Source of the DNA: Tepidibacillus fermentans
GTDB lineage: Bacteria; Bacillota; Bacilli; Tepidibacillales; Tepidibacillaceae
Direction of reading: 5' to 3'
NCBI RefSeq assembly: GCF_004342885.1
Contig: NZ_SMAB01000013.1
Span: 1 to 62,291, forward strand
Length of the DNA: 62,291 nucleotides
Shown: positions 43,058 through 52,185 of the stretch, one piece after another
How positions within the stretch are numbered: position 1 is the first letter of the stretch
How the letters are laid out: each line of letters begins with the position of its first letter
Notes under the pieces: model-generated
What the model was told of the DNA's origin: nothing
Database searches by the model: none
The model's input: the letters and a program-made list of their open reading frames with translations, nothing else
Program-made: the position numbers and the translations under genes

Positions 43058-45055
43058 CTATGCAGGGTAGACAATCACTTGATTTTTCCCCTTATGTTTT
43101 GCAGCATAAAGTGCTTGATCAGCATGACGCACCAATGAGATCACGCTTAGGTCTTTGTCTCCTTGTTTCCAAGTGGCTATACCTGCTGAGGCAGTGATTT
43201 TGGGAGACGTTTCTTGGCCCACTCTTTTTAAGATTCGTTTCCCTATTTGCAAAGCGATATCTGTGTCAATCTGTGGTAAATATAACGCAATCTCTTCTCC
43301 ACCCCAGCGACTGGCAATATCCGTGGAACGAATACTCCCTTCCAGAATATTCGCGAATTGAATGAGAATTTGATCACCGATTTGGTGGCCAAAAGTGTCA
43401 TTTATCTTTTTAAAATCATCAATATCAAATAAAATTAATGAACCTAATTCATCGTTTTTCTGAGATTCTTGCATTTTGGAATCTAAAAAGGATCGATTAT
43501 ATAGTCCTGTGAGATAATCTGTGATCGCTACCTTTTGTAACTTTTCATGCAAAAATGCATTTGTAAGAACTAATCCTAAATGTTGAGCGAAGTGTTGTAA
43601 CATTTTAAAATCATCATAGGAGAAATGTAAAGGCTTAGAATTAGAAACAGATAAAACTCCTATCATTTCATCATTCGATAAGATCGGAACAGACATTAAA
43701 GATCGGCACCCTAAACCTTGCATATAAGGATCGACAATTTGCTGGTTTGCTTGAATATCGGAGACGATGATCGGCTCTTTATTCTGATAAACATGCCCCA
43801 TGTAACCACTGTCAAGTGAAACAATCATACCGACATTGGAATTGATATTGGATGCAATAACAGTGAGACAATCTTTTTTCTCACTTACCTTTAAAACACT
43901 TACATGTTGAGCATCATATAATTTTGTTAGTTCAGAAATAACGATCTGCAAAATCGTATCCAATGTTAAACTTTGATTCAAACGTTTTGTTAGTTCGTTG
44001 ATTGCACGTAATTCTTTTACTAAATGATTTGATTGTTGGTAAAGTTTTGCTTTTTCAAAAGCCATACCGATAATATCAGCAATGTTTGAAATAAAGCTAA
44101 TTTCCTCTTCAGTAAAAGTATCAATTTGGTCATAGGAAATGTGAATTACACCATAAACTCCCTGTTTACCCCGTAAAGGAGCAGCAATTTCCCCATTTTT
44201 TTCATTTTGTTTTCTTCTTCGAAGAATCAACTTCCCCTCTAAAAAAGCTTGGCCATTGATATCCTCTCTGTTTGGAATAAACATTAACTGTTTAATCGGT
44301 AGATTTGAAACCAAATACTCCTGAGTTAACCATAATTCTATCTGTACTTCTGGATAAAATAATTGAAATGTATGGATTGCTTCTGATAAAATCTCATTTA
44401 CATCCATCGTTGAATATAATTTTTGGGTCATATCAAAAAGGGCATCCCTTTTCTTCGCTTCTCTTTCTAAAACGACAAACTTCTCATGTTCCAGATAAGC
44501 CAATTCAAAAGCTACTAAAATCCCTTGTAAACATCCTAATGCTTGTGCTTTATAATTTCTAGTAGATAGAAAGCCAAGAATCCCAATCATTTGCTTGGAA
44601 GAATCACTGATAGGAACCGAAGTTGATTGATAATTTTTAAGAAGATGATGGTAATGTTCTGAACCATTTACAAAAGTGGAAATTCCTTTTTTTGCTGTTA
44701 AACCAATGGCATTGGGTCCAATCGCTTCAAGACTCCAATCAAAACACTCCGAATCTCCTTTTTGGAAAAAATCAGGAAAATCTGAGGGATGGGCCAATTC
44801 TAATACCTTACCTTCCCGATTGGCCAAAATAAGAATTCCATGTTCAAAAAGAAGGTCTCTATCTCGTACAAAGTGCAAAAATCGATGGAATACGGTTAAT
44901 AATTGTGCGTCTTTTATGTCATTACCCTTTTCTATAATGCGAAACTGAGACGGGTCTATTCCATCTTCTAACGCTTTTTGATAATATTCCTCAATTATTT
45001 GTTCACGTGGGTAAAGAATTTCTTTACCCTCATTAAACTGGTTGCAGCAAACCAT
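43058..45055 (-). CDS. Diguanylate cyclase with three GAF domains
   Basis: The 665-residue soluble protein has an N-terminal sigma-54-activator-like GAF region (about 40-200), two more GAF domains (about 215-345 and 365-505; the last has YMGHVYQNKEPIIVSDI and CRSLMSVPI) and a GGDEF domain (about 510-665). The catalytic motif is GGEEI in SRWGGEEIALYLP, metal-binding FDIDDFKKIND is intact, and RSTD five residues before GGEEI is the inhibitory I-site RxxD. It should make cyclic di-GMP under control of small ligands bound by GAF and be product-inhibited. The ligands are unknown. It has no membrane segment. Confidence 0.92.
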   Translation of the reverse strand: MVCCNQFNEGKEILYPREQIIEEYYQKALEDGIDPSQFRIIEKGNDIKDAQLLTVFHRFLHFVRDRDLLFEHGILILANREGKVLELAHPSDFPDFFQKGDSECFDWSLEAIGPNAIGLTAKKGISTFVNGSEHYHHLLKNYQSTSVPISDSSKQMIGILGFLSTRNYKAQALGCLQGILVAFELAYLEHEKFVVLEREAKKRDALFDMTQKLYSTMDVNEILSEAIHTFQLFYPEVQIELWLTQEYLVSNLPIKQLMFIPNREDINGQAFLEGKLILRRRKQNEKNGEIAAPLRGKQGVYGVIHISYDQIDTFTEEEISFISNIADIIGMAFEKAKLYQQSNHLVKELRAINELTKRLNQSLTLDTILQIVISELTKLYDAQHVSVLKVSEKKDCLTVIASNINSNVGMIVSLDSGYMGHVYQNKEPIIVSDIQANQQIVDPYMQGLGCRSLMSVPILSNDEMIGVLSVSNSKPLHFSYDDFKMLQHFAQHLGLVLTNAFLHEKLQKVAITDYLTGLYNRSFLDSKMQESQKNDELGSLILFDIDDFKKINDTFGHQIGDQILIQFANILEGSIRSTDIASRWGGEEIALYLPQIDTDIALQIGKRILKRVGQETSPKITASAGIATWKQGDKDLSVISLVRHADQALYAAKHKGKNQVIVYPA

Positions 45056-45095
45056 GGATTAACCCTCTTCTTTCTTCTATTCCCATATTCATTCT

Positions 45096-45704
45096 CTATA
45101 TATCTACATGCGAATCATCATTAATTTGTTCAATGATCCATTGATCTTCTTGATGATCGTAAATCATTCTAGATATCCCTGTATTTGTTAATTTTGTTAC
45201 ACCTGAACCAACTTTCCCTTTACTGACTTCATGAAGCAAAGCATTAATCGCTGCACCATGACTTACAAGAACAATACTCTCTCCCACATGACGTTTTGCT
45301 AATTCTTTCACTGCTAGATAGACTCGGCTCTTCAATAAATGAAATGGTTCGATATCAAAAGAACCAAACTTTTCGATATTCCCCATATGGATTCCCGGAT
45401 ACTGCTTGATAACCTCTTCAATTTTTTTCCCCTCAAGTAAACCAAAATTTCGTTCTCTTAATCCATCATGAATTTGAACCGTTAATTGAAAACGTTTTGC
45501 AATTTCCTCTGCTGTCTCTTTTGCTCGTTTTAAACTACTGGAATAAACTGCGCTAATCTGAAACTCATTGAAAAATCGATCAGCAACCTTTAATGCTTGA
45601 GCTTTTCCGATTTCATTTAAAGGGATATCTTGTTGGCCTTGATATTTTCGTTCTATATTCCAATCCGTTTGTCCGTGTCGGACTAAAAATATTTTCGTCT
45701 TCAC
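45096..45704 (-). CDS. Histidine phosphatase family protein (PhoE/phosphoglycerate mutase-like)
   Basis: The protein has about 202 residues, starting KTKIFLVRHGQTDWNIERKYQG, the RHG motif with the phospho-accepting His, followed by SSLKRAKETAEEIAKRF, the Glu-containing RERNFGLLEGKKIEE and LVSHGAAINALLHEV with the second catalytic His. It is a cofactor-independent branch phosphatase, similar to CobC/PhoE; the substrate is unknown. A GTG at 45704 with GGGGAA upstream is preferred; an ATG at 45719 lacks a ribosome site. It is upstream of the GGDEF gene on the same strand with about 40 bases between them. Confidence 0.88.
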   Translation of the reverse strand: MKTKIFLVRHGQTDWNIERKYQGQQDIPLNEIGKAQALKVADRFFNEFQISAVYSSSLKRAKETAEEIAKRFQLTVQIHDGLRERNFGLLEGKKIEEVIKQYPGIHMGNIEKFGSFDIEPFHLLKSRVYLAVKELAKRHVGESIVLVSHGAAINALLHEVSKGKVGSGVTKLTNTGISRMIYDHQEDQWIIEQINDDSHVDI

Positions 45705-45864
45705 TATTTTATTCCCCATCTATACAAAAATTGTTTAGGTCTTTTGAAAAAAATTATAATTTTATTATATATAACATTAGTCTCATTTTCATTACTTTTT
45801 ATGAATAATATTAGGACTTTTTTCTCATTGACAATTTTCTTCTTTTTTTGCTAAAAAATTCGAC

Positions 45865-45890
45865 AAAAAAGCCCCTAAATCAAGAGGCTT
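45865..45890 (-). terminator. Terminator of the unknown anchored protein gene
   Basis: On the minus strand AAGCCTCT (45890-45883) pairs with AGGGGCTT (45876-45869), then TTTTTTGTCG. Confidence 0.8.
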
Positions 45891-45918
45891 CAATTTCCTG
45901 CAACAAATACGATTTGAT

Positions 45919-47025
45919 TCAGATTTTCATCGTTCTCTCTTTTGAATCCCATTGATAGATCAATGTTTTTAATAATCTTCCAGTTTTTTTGTCAAAAACA
46001 TCGACCATGTAGTAGGCAAATTCGTTTGAAGTTTCTCGATAAATCAGGTGAATAGAATAGTTAAAAGGATTTTCCTTTTTATAAACAGATTTACCTTCTT
46101 GGTTAAATATTCCTTTTGAATTTCCATACCATTTCATTTTCCCACTCGGGTCAAGATAGATCCATTGATCAATGGTTTGCTGATTGAGAACAATTGGTTC
46201 ATTATTTTTCTTTGAAACTGCCAAATAGCCTTTTAGATCATTGGTTTGATTCTGATCATAGACAATCTGGAAATCTCCGTAAAGCCATTGATCAATTTCG
46301 TCCAACTTTCCTGTATTGCTATTTTTATTTGTTAATAATGAGAGATTGACGAATAGTGGTTTTTGTTGAACAAAGGTTAGTTGTTTGGAATCTTTTGGGT
46401 GGGTAAATAGTTCTACACTAGATGAATTCCACTCTGGCCATTCCTTTAAAGAAAAACTCCATTTTTCTTTTGACTTCTTTTCCGCTAGCGTAAGTTCTGG
46501 TATTGAATTTTTCTGATCAATGGTCAGGTCCCAAGTTTCTTTTACGAATTTTATTTGCGTTTTTCCTTTCCAATCTAATAGCTTAGGTGGAATTTTGATT
46601 TTATAACCTAAATCCAAAGCTTCTTGAGCCAAGATGATTTCATTAGATTTTATTGGCTCTTCTAGAGGGATTTGCAATGAATATTCCGCGTGATTTGTGT
46701 AACTGTTATAGATTTGAACTTGGTAAGCTTTTTCTTCTGAATCATACATTAAAAAGGCACCATATTGGCCATTGCTATTATAACCAATAAAGTAAGGTTT
46801 CTTTTTTAATTCCTCGATTAGATTTGGTTTACTAAGAAGTTGATCTAATTTTGGAACTTCTGTTGTCTTAATATTTTTGGCTGGGTTTTCTACGCCTTGG
46901 TTCCATTCCTCTTGTTGTTGATAATTAGATATCCATTGACTGAATTTCCCACTAAAAGGGATAAAAAGACCCAATACAAGAAGAGCTATGAAACCAATGA
47001 TCCATTTTTTCTTCAGAACGATCAC
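45919..47025 (-). CDS. Unknown single-pass anchored extracellular protein
   Basis: I do not recognise this protein (about 368 residues). After a short basic start (LKKKW) there is one hydrophobic helix (IIGFIALLVLGLFIPF) and then a long, Lys/Glu/Gln-rich, mostly beta-looking extracellular part with repeated W and D/N. It reads like a YycI- or YfkA-like outside domain but no motif is certain. The start is uncertain: an ATG at 47094 lies in the terminator T run of the preceding gene, so a GTG at 47025 (or a CTG at 47016 with GGGGTG upstream) is likelier. It is monocistronic. Confidence 0.65.
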   Translation of the reverse strand: MIVLKKKWIIGFIALLVLGLFIPFSGKFSQWISNYQQQEEWNQGVENPAKNIKTTEVPKLDQLLSKPNLIEELKKKPYFIGYNSNGQYGAFLMYDSEEKAYQVQIYNSYTNHAEYSLQIPLEEPIKSNEIILAQEALDLGYKIKIPPKLLDWKGKTQIKFVKETWDLTIDQKNSIPELTLAEKKSKEKWSFSLKEWPEWNSSSVELFTHPKDSKQLTFVQQKPLFVNLSLLTNKNSNTGKLDEIDQWLYGDFQIVYDQNQTNDLKGYLAVSKKNNEPIVLNQQTIDQWIYLDPSGKMKWYGNSKGIFNQEGKSVYKKENPFNYSIHLIYRETSNEFAYYMVDVFDKKTGRLLKTLIYQWDSKERTMKI

Positions 47026-47092
47026 CCCAACTCTAGAAGTAGAATAAGGAATTCGAGTTGATAAAATTATCGGGATTGCCAATTTCCAATTC

Positions 47093-47134
47093 ATAAAAAA
47101 ATACTTATATTAGCAAGTTCGCTAATATAAGTAT
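47093..47134 (-). terminator. Terminator of the second trpB
   Basis: A perfect 14-bp stem (47134-47121 with 47114-47101) with a 6-nt loop is followed, on the minus strand, by TTTTTTT. Confidence 0.9.
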
Positions 47135-47164
47135 TCTTTCTTCATCATCCATTTTCCTTCTGAT

Positions 47165-48346
47165 TCATGATTTCATATCATAAACTTGTTGAACATCTTT
47201 GTCGCCACGGCCGGATAGATTGACAACAACGATTTGATCTTCTGCTAATTTAGGTGCTAGTTTCATCGCATAAGCAACAGCATGTGCGCTTTCTAAAGCA
47301 GGAATAATTCCTTCTAACTTGGACAATGTACGGAATGCTTCTAGTGCTTCCTCATCCGTTACAGAGACATATTCCGCTCTTTTAGAATCTTTATAAAAAC
47401 TATGCTCAGGTCCAACTCCTGGATAATCCAATCCTGCGGCAATGGAATGAGTTTCTTTTACTTCACCTTTTTCATCAATCATCGCATATGTCCTAAAACC
47501 ATGAATGACGGCTTTTATTCCATCATTTAGTGGTGCAGCATGTAGCCCTGTTTCAATTCCTTTTCCTCCTGGCTCGACACCAATCATTTTGACCTCTTTA
47601 TCATCATAAAATGGAGCAAATAATCCAATCGCATTGCTTCCACCACCAACAGCTGCAATCAAATAATCGGGCAATCTCGATTCTTTTTCTAAGATTTGTT
47701 CTCTTGCCTCTTGGCCGATCACAGATTGGAAATGCTTTACCATCGTTGGATAAGGATGAGGTCCAACCGCAGAACCCAACAAATAAAAGGTGTTTTCGTA
47801 ATTCTCCATCAGATCTTCTAACGCTACATCAACCGCATCTTTTAATGTCCTTGTTCCTCTGGTGACAGGAACGACTTTTGCACCTAGCATTTCCATGCGA
47901 AAAACATTCAGCGCTTGCCGTTTGGTGTCTTCTTCTCCCATATAGATGACACAATCCATCCCAAACATGGCACAAGCGGTAGCTGTTGCCACTCCATGTT
48001 GGCCTGCTCCCGTTTCGGCAATTATGCGTTTTACGCCCATCCGTTTGGCGAGAAGAGCTTGACCAAGGACATTATTAATTTTGTGTGCTCCAGTGTGGTT
48101 CAAATCTTCTCTTTTTAAGTAGATTTTCGCTCCGCCAAGTTGTTTGGTTAGCCTTTCGGCATAATATAATGGACTTGGGCGCCCGACATAATCATTAAAA
48201 TAATAATCTAGCTCTTGTTTGAATTCTGTATCATCCTTGAATTGTTCAAAAGTGTCCGCTAACTGTTCCAATACTTTTTGTAATTGTTCAGGAACATATG
48301 CCCCACCAAACTCACCAAAAAAACCTATTTTCTCTACTAAACTCAT
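47165..48346 (-). CDS. trpB: Second tryptophan synthase beta chain (orphan trpB)
   Basis: The 393-residue protein has the same catalytic set as the operon copy: [15 protein letters not shown] (PLP lysine near 86), [14 protein letters not shown] and AVGGGSNA (near 230). The N-terminus ([13 protein letters not shown]) and the rest differ clearly, so this is not a recent duplicate but a second TrpB1-type enzyme. No trpA is nearby. It may make tryptophan from free indole, or pair with TrpA under other conditions. The ribosome site region contains GAG triplets at 5-base spacing. It has its own terminator. Confidence 0.93.
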   Translation of the reverse strand: MSLVEKIGFFGEFGGAYVPEQLQKVLEQLADTFEQFKDDTEFKQELDYYFNDYVGRPSPLYYAERLTKQLGGAKIYLKREDLNHTGAHKINNVLGQALLAKRMGVKRIIAETGAGQHGVATATACAMFGMDCVIYMGEEDTKRQALNVFRMEMLGAKVVPVTRGTRTLKDAVDVALEDLMENYENTFYLLGSAVGPHPYPTMVKHFQSVIGQEAREQILEKESRLPDYLIAAVGGGSNAIGLFAPFYDDKEVKMIGVEPGGKGIETGLHAAPLNDGIKAVIHGFRTYAMIDEKGEVKETHSIAAGLDYPGVGPEHSFYKDSKRAEYVSVTDEEALEAFRTLSKLEGIIPALESAHAVAYAMKLAPKLAEDQIVVVNLSGRGDKDVQQVYDMKS

Positions 48347-48474
48347 CTTAACTTCTCCTCTCCACTCTTCTTTTTCATCTTTTCATGTTTTCAGCAAACA
48401 TAGAAACTTTGAATAAATTGTATGCAGAAAGTTGTGAAATGACAATCATTTTTGAAGAAATTTTTCACTTTATT

Positions 48475-49212
48475 TCAATATAATTCCGGACTTTTCAATT
48501 GTTTGACCTCATCATCTGTTAATTCCCGATATTCTCCAGGTTCAAGGTCATCATCCAATGTTAAAGGGCCCATTGAGAGCCGTTTTAGGTAAGTTACCTT
48601 TTTCCCAACCGCTTCAAACATTCGTTTAACCTGGTGAAACTTTCCTTCATAAATCGTTAACTCAATTTCTGATTCAGGGCCAGATTTTAATATCTTTAAT
48701 TCCCCTGGTAACGTTTGATACCCATCATCTAAAACGACACCTTGTTTAAATAGTTCTACATCCTCTTCAGAAACGACTCCTCGAATCGTTGCATAGTAGG
48801 TTTTAGATACATGCTTCTTCGGAGATAAGAGTTGATGTGCCAACTGACCATCATTGGTAAGAAGTAATAATCCTTCTGTATCTTTGTCTAATCGACCTAC
48901 AGGAAACGGTTGAAAAAGTGCATGTTCAGGTTCTAATAAATCGATGACAACCTCATCATAACGATCTTCTGTCGCAGATATGACACCTTGTGGTTTGTTC
49001 ATCATCAGATAAATAAACTCACGATATTGAACTTCTTCTTCATCTACTTCAATTCGATCATGACCTGTCCATACATGTAACCCTGGATCGTTGACAATTT
49101 CTTCGTTTACTTTCACTCGCTTTTCTTTTACTAATTTCTTAATTTCTTTACGAGTACCAAAACCAATATGGGCTAATATTTTATCTAAACGTTGTTTTTC
49201 TTTCCGTGCCAT
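48475..49212 (-). CDS. RsuA-family rRNA pseudouridine synthase
   Basis: The 245-residue protein has an N-terminal S4 RNA-binding domain (RLDKILAHIGFGTRKEIKKLVKEKRVKVNE) and a catalytic domain with the nucleophile Asp in PVGRLDKDTEGLLLLTNDG (near 104), then KTYYATIRG and YEGKFHQVKRMF. It likely isomerises uridine 516 of 16S rRNA. It is upstream of the orphan trpB on the same strand but separated by 130 bases. The large-subunit family RluB is a less likely alternative. Confidence 0.93.
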   Translation of the reverse strand: MARKEKQRLDKILAHIGFGTRKEIKKLVKEKRVKVNEEIVNDPGLHVWTGHDRIEVDEEEVQYREFIYLMMNKPQGVISATEDRYDEVVIDLLEPEHALFQPFPVGRLDKDTEGLLLLTNDGQLAHQLLSPKKHVSKTYYATIRGVVSEEDVELFKQGVVLDDGYQTLPGELKILKSGPESEIELTIYEGKFHQVKRMFEAVGKKVTYLKRLSMGPLTLDDDLEPGEYRELTDDEVKQLKSPELY

Positions 49213-49286
49213 CGATGGATCACCCCAAAAATTCTACGTGTATTTTCAACATCTTATCATATTTCTAGCGAAAAACCAGAGCAATA

Positions 49287-49316
49287 TTGACACACATGAT
49301 AAAAAAGTTTTATTAT
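49287..49316 (+). promoter_or_regulatory. rpsD promoter
   Basis: TTGACA (49287-49292), 18-base spacer, TATTAT (49311-49316), about 205 bases before rpsD. Confidence 0.7.
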
Positions 49317-49363
49317 ATAAGTTGTGATATTGGATAGCTTTATCATTTTATATGGTAAAGAAA

Positions 49364-49472
49364 GACGTGAACACCCTCGCTCATTTTGTGCTTATAAGCC
49401 AGCGGCTGAATTTGCTTATAAGACATAGATTGTAGCTATCCCAACTCTATGTGATCACAAATTGAGCACGTC
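49364..49472 (+). ncRNA. rpsD leader: three-way junction RNA, probable S4 autoregulatory element
   Basis: Outer stem P1 pairs 49380-49390 with 49456-49466 (one mismatch), extended by GACGTG (49364-49369) with CACGTC (49467-49472). Inside are P2 (49391-49399 with 49414-49422, 9 bp) and P3 (49423-49428 with 49447-49452), which directly abut. B. subtilis rpsD is repressed by S4 binding to its leader, so this is the likely target. The leader and promoter account for the 310-base gap. Confidence 0.75.
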
Positions 49473-49523
49473 ATATTAGACCATTCTAATATTAAAAATT
49501 TTCGAGAGGGGTATTTGTTTTAT

Positions 49524-50123
49524 ATGTCACGTTATACAGGACCAAAACACAAATTAAGTCGTCGTGTTGGAATTTCTTTAAGTGGTACAGGAAAAGAAAT
49601 GAAACGTCCTTATCCACCAGGACAACATGGACCAGGCCAACGTAAAAAATTAAGCGAATATGGTCTACAATTAAATGAGAAGCAAAAGCTTCGCTATATG
49701 TATGGTTTAAGCGAAAAGCAATTCGCAAACCTATTTGTTAAAGCAACAAAAATGCATGGAGTTGTTGGTGAAAACTTCATGGTATTACTTGAGACTCGTT
49801 TAGATAACTTAGTTTATCGTTTAGGTCTTGCTCGTACTCGCCAACAAGCTCGTCAACTTGTGAACCATGGTCATGTCACTGTAAATGGTAAAAAGGTTGA
49901 TATTCCTTCCTACCATGTAAAAGTAGGTGACGTGATTGGTCTTCGCGAAAAAAGTCGTGATTTAGCGATCATTAGAGAAGCTCTAGAAGATCGCAACTAC
50001 CTACCAGATTACTTAACTTTTGATGAAAAAGCAATGGAAGGTAAATTGGTTCGTTTACCAGAGCGTTCTGAATTACCACAAGAAGTCAACGAAAAACTAA
50101 TCGTTGAGTTCTATTCCAGATAA
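49524..50123 (+). CDS. rpsD: 30S ribosomal protein S4
   Basis: The 199-residue protein starts [15 protein letters not shown], has the S4 RNA-binding domain around [33 protein letters not shown] and ends [23 protein letters not shown]. It nucleates 30S assembly by binding 16S rRNA and represses its own mRNA in Bacillus. The ATG at 49524 follows GAGAGGGG. It is a stand-alone gene with its own promoter, leader and terminator, as in B. subtilis. Confidence 0.98.
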   Translation: MSRYTGPKHKLSRRVGISLSGTGKEMKRPYPPGQHGPGQRKKLSEYGLQLNEKQKLRYMYGLSEKQFANLFVKATKMHGVVGENFMVLLETRLDNLVYRLGLARTRQQARQLVNHGHVTVNGKKVDIPSYHVKVGDVIGLREKSRDLAIIREALEDRNYLPDYLTFDEKAMEGKLVRLPERSELPQEVNEKLIVEFYSR

Positions 50124-50138
50124 TCCTCTTAGAAGGAA

Positions 50139-50172
50139 AGCATCCAACATTTTGTTGGATGCTTTTTTTTTC
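50139..50172. terminator. Terminator between rpsD and tyrS (convergent)
   Basis: AGCATCCAAC pairs with GTTGGATGCT around ATTTT, followed by T9. The strong T tract is on the rpsD side. Confidence 0.93.
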
Positions 50173-50195
50173 GCATGGGGTTACTTCTTTTTTCA

Positions 50196-51449
50196 TTAAG
50201 CCAATCGTATCTTCGCAAATTTACGTTTCCCAACTTGAATAATCATTCCATCTTCTACGGAAATATTCGCATCCACTTCTTCCCACTTCTCACCGTTCAC
50301 TTTCACAGCCCCTTGTTGGATCATCCGGCGTCCTTCTCCATTTGAGGGAACTAAGCCAAGATCCACTAACAGCCTTACGATCCAGATTTGGCCATTTTCG
50401 AATTGCCCCTGATTAATCGTTACCTCTGGAATATCTTCTGGAATATCCCGTTTTTGGAAAACGGTTTTGAAATGATGTTCTGCTTCTTGTGCTGCTTCTT
50501 CTCCATGATACATTCTAACAAGGGTGTAGGCTAATTTCATTTTCGCATCCCTTGGGTGAATCGTTCCATCTTGAAGCCCATTCACCATTCTTTCTACTTC
50601 TTCATGAGGTAGATCGGTAACTAATTGATAATATTTGACCATTAATTCATCGGGAATCGACATCGCTTTCCCATAAATTTCATTTGGAGCCTCATCAATT
50701 CCAATATAATTTCCTAAACTCTTACTCATTTTTTGTACACCATCAAGTCCTTCAATTAATGGAAGCATTAAAACGGCTTGTTGTTCTTGACCGAATTCTT
50801 TTTGGAGATGGCGACCCATTAATAAGTTAAACTTTTGATCGGTTCCACCTAACTCCACATCAGAATGTAGAGCAACAGAATCATAACCCTGCATCAGTGG
50901 ATAGAAGAATTCATGAATACTGATCGATTGATTTGCCCGGAATCGTTTTTCAAAATCATCTCGCTCTAACATTCTCGCTACAGTCATTTTTGCAGCTAAA
51001 TTCACAACATCTGCAAAGGTTAAAGGTGCTAACCAAGTACTGTTGTAACTGACTTCTGTTTTTTTAGGATCAAGGATCTTAAACAATTGTTTTAAATACG
51101 TTTCTGCATTCTGTTTCACTTGTTCGGGAGTGAGCTGTTTTCTCGTTTCCGACTTTCCCGTTGGGTCGCCAATTTGACCAGTGAAATCGCCAATCACCAA
51201 TTGTACAATATGTCCTAAATCTTGGAATTGTTTTAGTTTTTGCAAGGGTACTGTATGACCAATGTGAATGTCAGGTGCAGATGGATCTAAGCCTAACTTA
51301 ACTTTTAATGGTGTTGTTTTCTTGATGGCTCTCGCTAGTTTTTGTTTAAATTCATCTTCGGGGATGATTTCCACTGCCCCCCGGCTTAAAATCGCCCATT
51401 GTCGTGCTAATTCTTCCTGTTGTTCTTTCGTTAATTCGATCTCGTTCAT
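50196..51449 (-). CDS. tyrS: Tyrosyl-tRNA synthetase
   Basis: The 417-residue class I synthetase has HIGH-type HIGHT in DPSAPDIHIGHTVPL (near 50), KMSKS in GVQKMSKSLGNY (near 230) and a C-terminal S4-like domain (VPSNGEGRRMIQQGAVKVNG). It belongs to the TyrZ-like type (long N-terminal helix) of the Bacillales. The start is at 51449 with GGAGG upstream; a longer frame to 51464 exists. A Tyr-specific T-box leader precedes it, so it is induced when tyrosine tRNA is uncharged. Confidence 0.96.
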   Translation of the reverse strand: MNEIELTKEQQEELARQWAILSRGAVEIIPEDEFKQKLARAIKKTTPLKVKLGLDPSAPDIHIGHTVPLQKLKQFQDLGHIVQLVIGDFTGQIGDPTGKSETRKQLTPEQVKQNAETYLKQLFKILDPKKTEVSYNSTWLAPLTFADVVNLAAKMTVARMLERDDFEKRFRANQSISIHEFFYPLMQGYDSVALHSDVELGGTDQKFNLLMGRHLQKEFGQEQQAVLMLPLIEGLDGVQKMSKSLGNYIGIDEAPNEIYGKAMSIPDELMVKYYQLVTDLPHEEVERMVNGLQDGTIHPRDAKMKLAYTLVRMYHGEEAAQEAEHHFKTVFQKRDIPEDIPEVTINQGQFENGQIWIVRLLVDLGLVPSNGEGRRMIQQGAVKVNGEKWEEVDANISVEDGMIIQVGKRKFAKIRLA

Positions 51450-51493
51450 GATTTTTACCTCCACTTGATTTATCCTTTCGATATTTTTAACAG

Positions 51494-51612
51494 TAAAAAA
51501 ACTCCCATCGAAGTCCTTTCGAAGACGTAGTCGAGTCCTTCTTTTGCGGAAGTTTTTTATGCCGATCGTTCAAGTTTAACTTTACTTTATTAATTTAATG
51601 AAGTTAAACTTT
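51494..51612 (-). other. Two extra hairpins between the T-box terminator and tyrS
   Basis: Hairpin 1: AAGTTAAACTT (51612-51602) and AAGTTTAACTT (51582-51572), perfect 11-bp arms. Hairpin 2: 51558-51548 (minus AAAAAACTTCC) with 51505-51495 (GGGAGTTTTTT), 11 bp with G-U, followed by T run, terminator-like. In usual tyrS leaders the T-box terminator is followed closely by the gene. Confidence 0.65.
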
Positions 51613-51623
51613 CCTATGCGGTA

Positions 51624-51880
51624 AAAAAAACCACATCCCTGTACTTAGGGACGTGGTTTGAATACGTGGTACCACCCTAATCTAAGAATAGAACAAACGC
51701 TATTCTCCTCATTTTCATAACGGTATGTGCCGGAATAGACTACTTCATTTCATCTATTCAGTTCAAGTGGGTAATTCAGCTTTCCTGTTGTACTGGTTTG
51801 CACCATCCACCAGCTCTCTGAAAAGCAATTCCAGTAAGCCTACTTTCCACTCTCATTACTTTTTTCAACTTCATTGCAAG
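51624..51880 (-). ncRNA. Tyr T-box leader of tyrS
   Basis: On the minus strand: stem I elements AGAGAG and GGTGGATGGTGCAAACC, the specifier loop CTGAATTACCC with a UAC (Tyr) codon, the T-box AGGGTGGTACCACG (51678-51665), then a terminator (51658-51631) with eight T. Uncharged tRNA-Tyr would pair with the UGG of the T-box and prevent termination. Confidence 0.95.
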
Positions 51881-51907
51881 GATTATATGTTCTATAAGTT
51901 TTGCAAA

Positions 51908-51936
51908 ATTATAGCATAAAAATTGATTTATCGCAA
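51908..51936 (-). promoter_or_regulatory. tyrS promoter
   Basis: TTGCGA (51936-51931), 17-base spacer, TATAAT (51913-51908), directly upstream of the T-box leader. Confidence 0.75.
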
Positions 51937-52185
51937 ATTTCATATTATAAAACTCAAAATTACAATTTAGAATGATTAGATAAACCAATTGAAAAAATTA
52001 GATTCTTTAATTCAAGTTTATACATTCCTACTTCTGCTTTTATTGTTTTATCAATGAACTACCGAATAACTTGAGTCAACTATTTGTGTGAGGATTTTTA
52101 TCTACATATGTTGGATATGAAAAACGAATTTTGTTACAATAAAAAACGATTCTTAGCAAATGAATTAAATTGTAGGAGGTTGGAA

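Noticed and set aside
47025-47094. Longer start at ATG 47094 for the anchored protein
   Set aside because: This ATG sits in the T run of the orphan trpB terminator and has no ribosome site, so the transcript would probably not include it.
48346-48390. Three GAG triplets as a firm TRAP site at trpB2
   Set aside because: TRAP needs many more triplets for strong binding; the sequence may be just a strong GGAGAGGAG ribosome site. I kept it only as a low-level remark.
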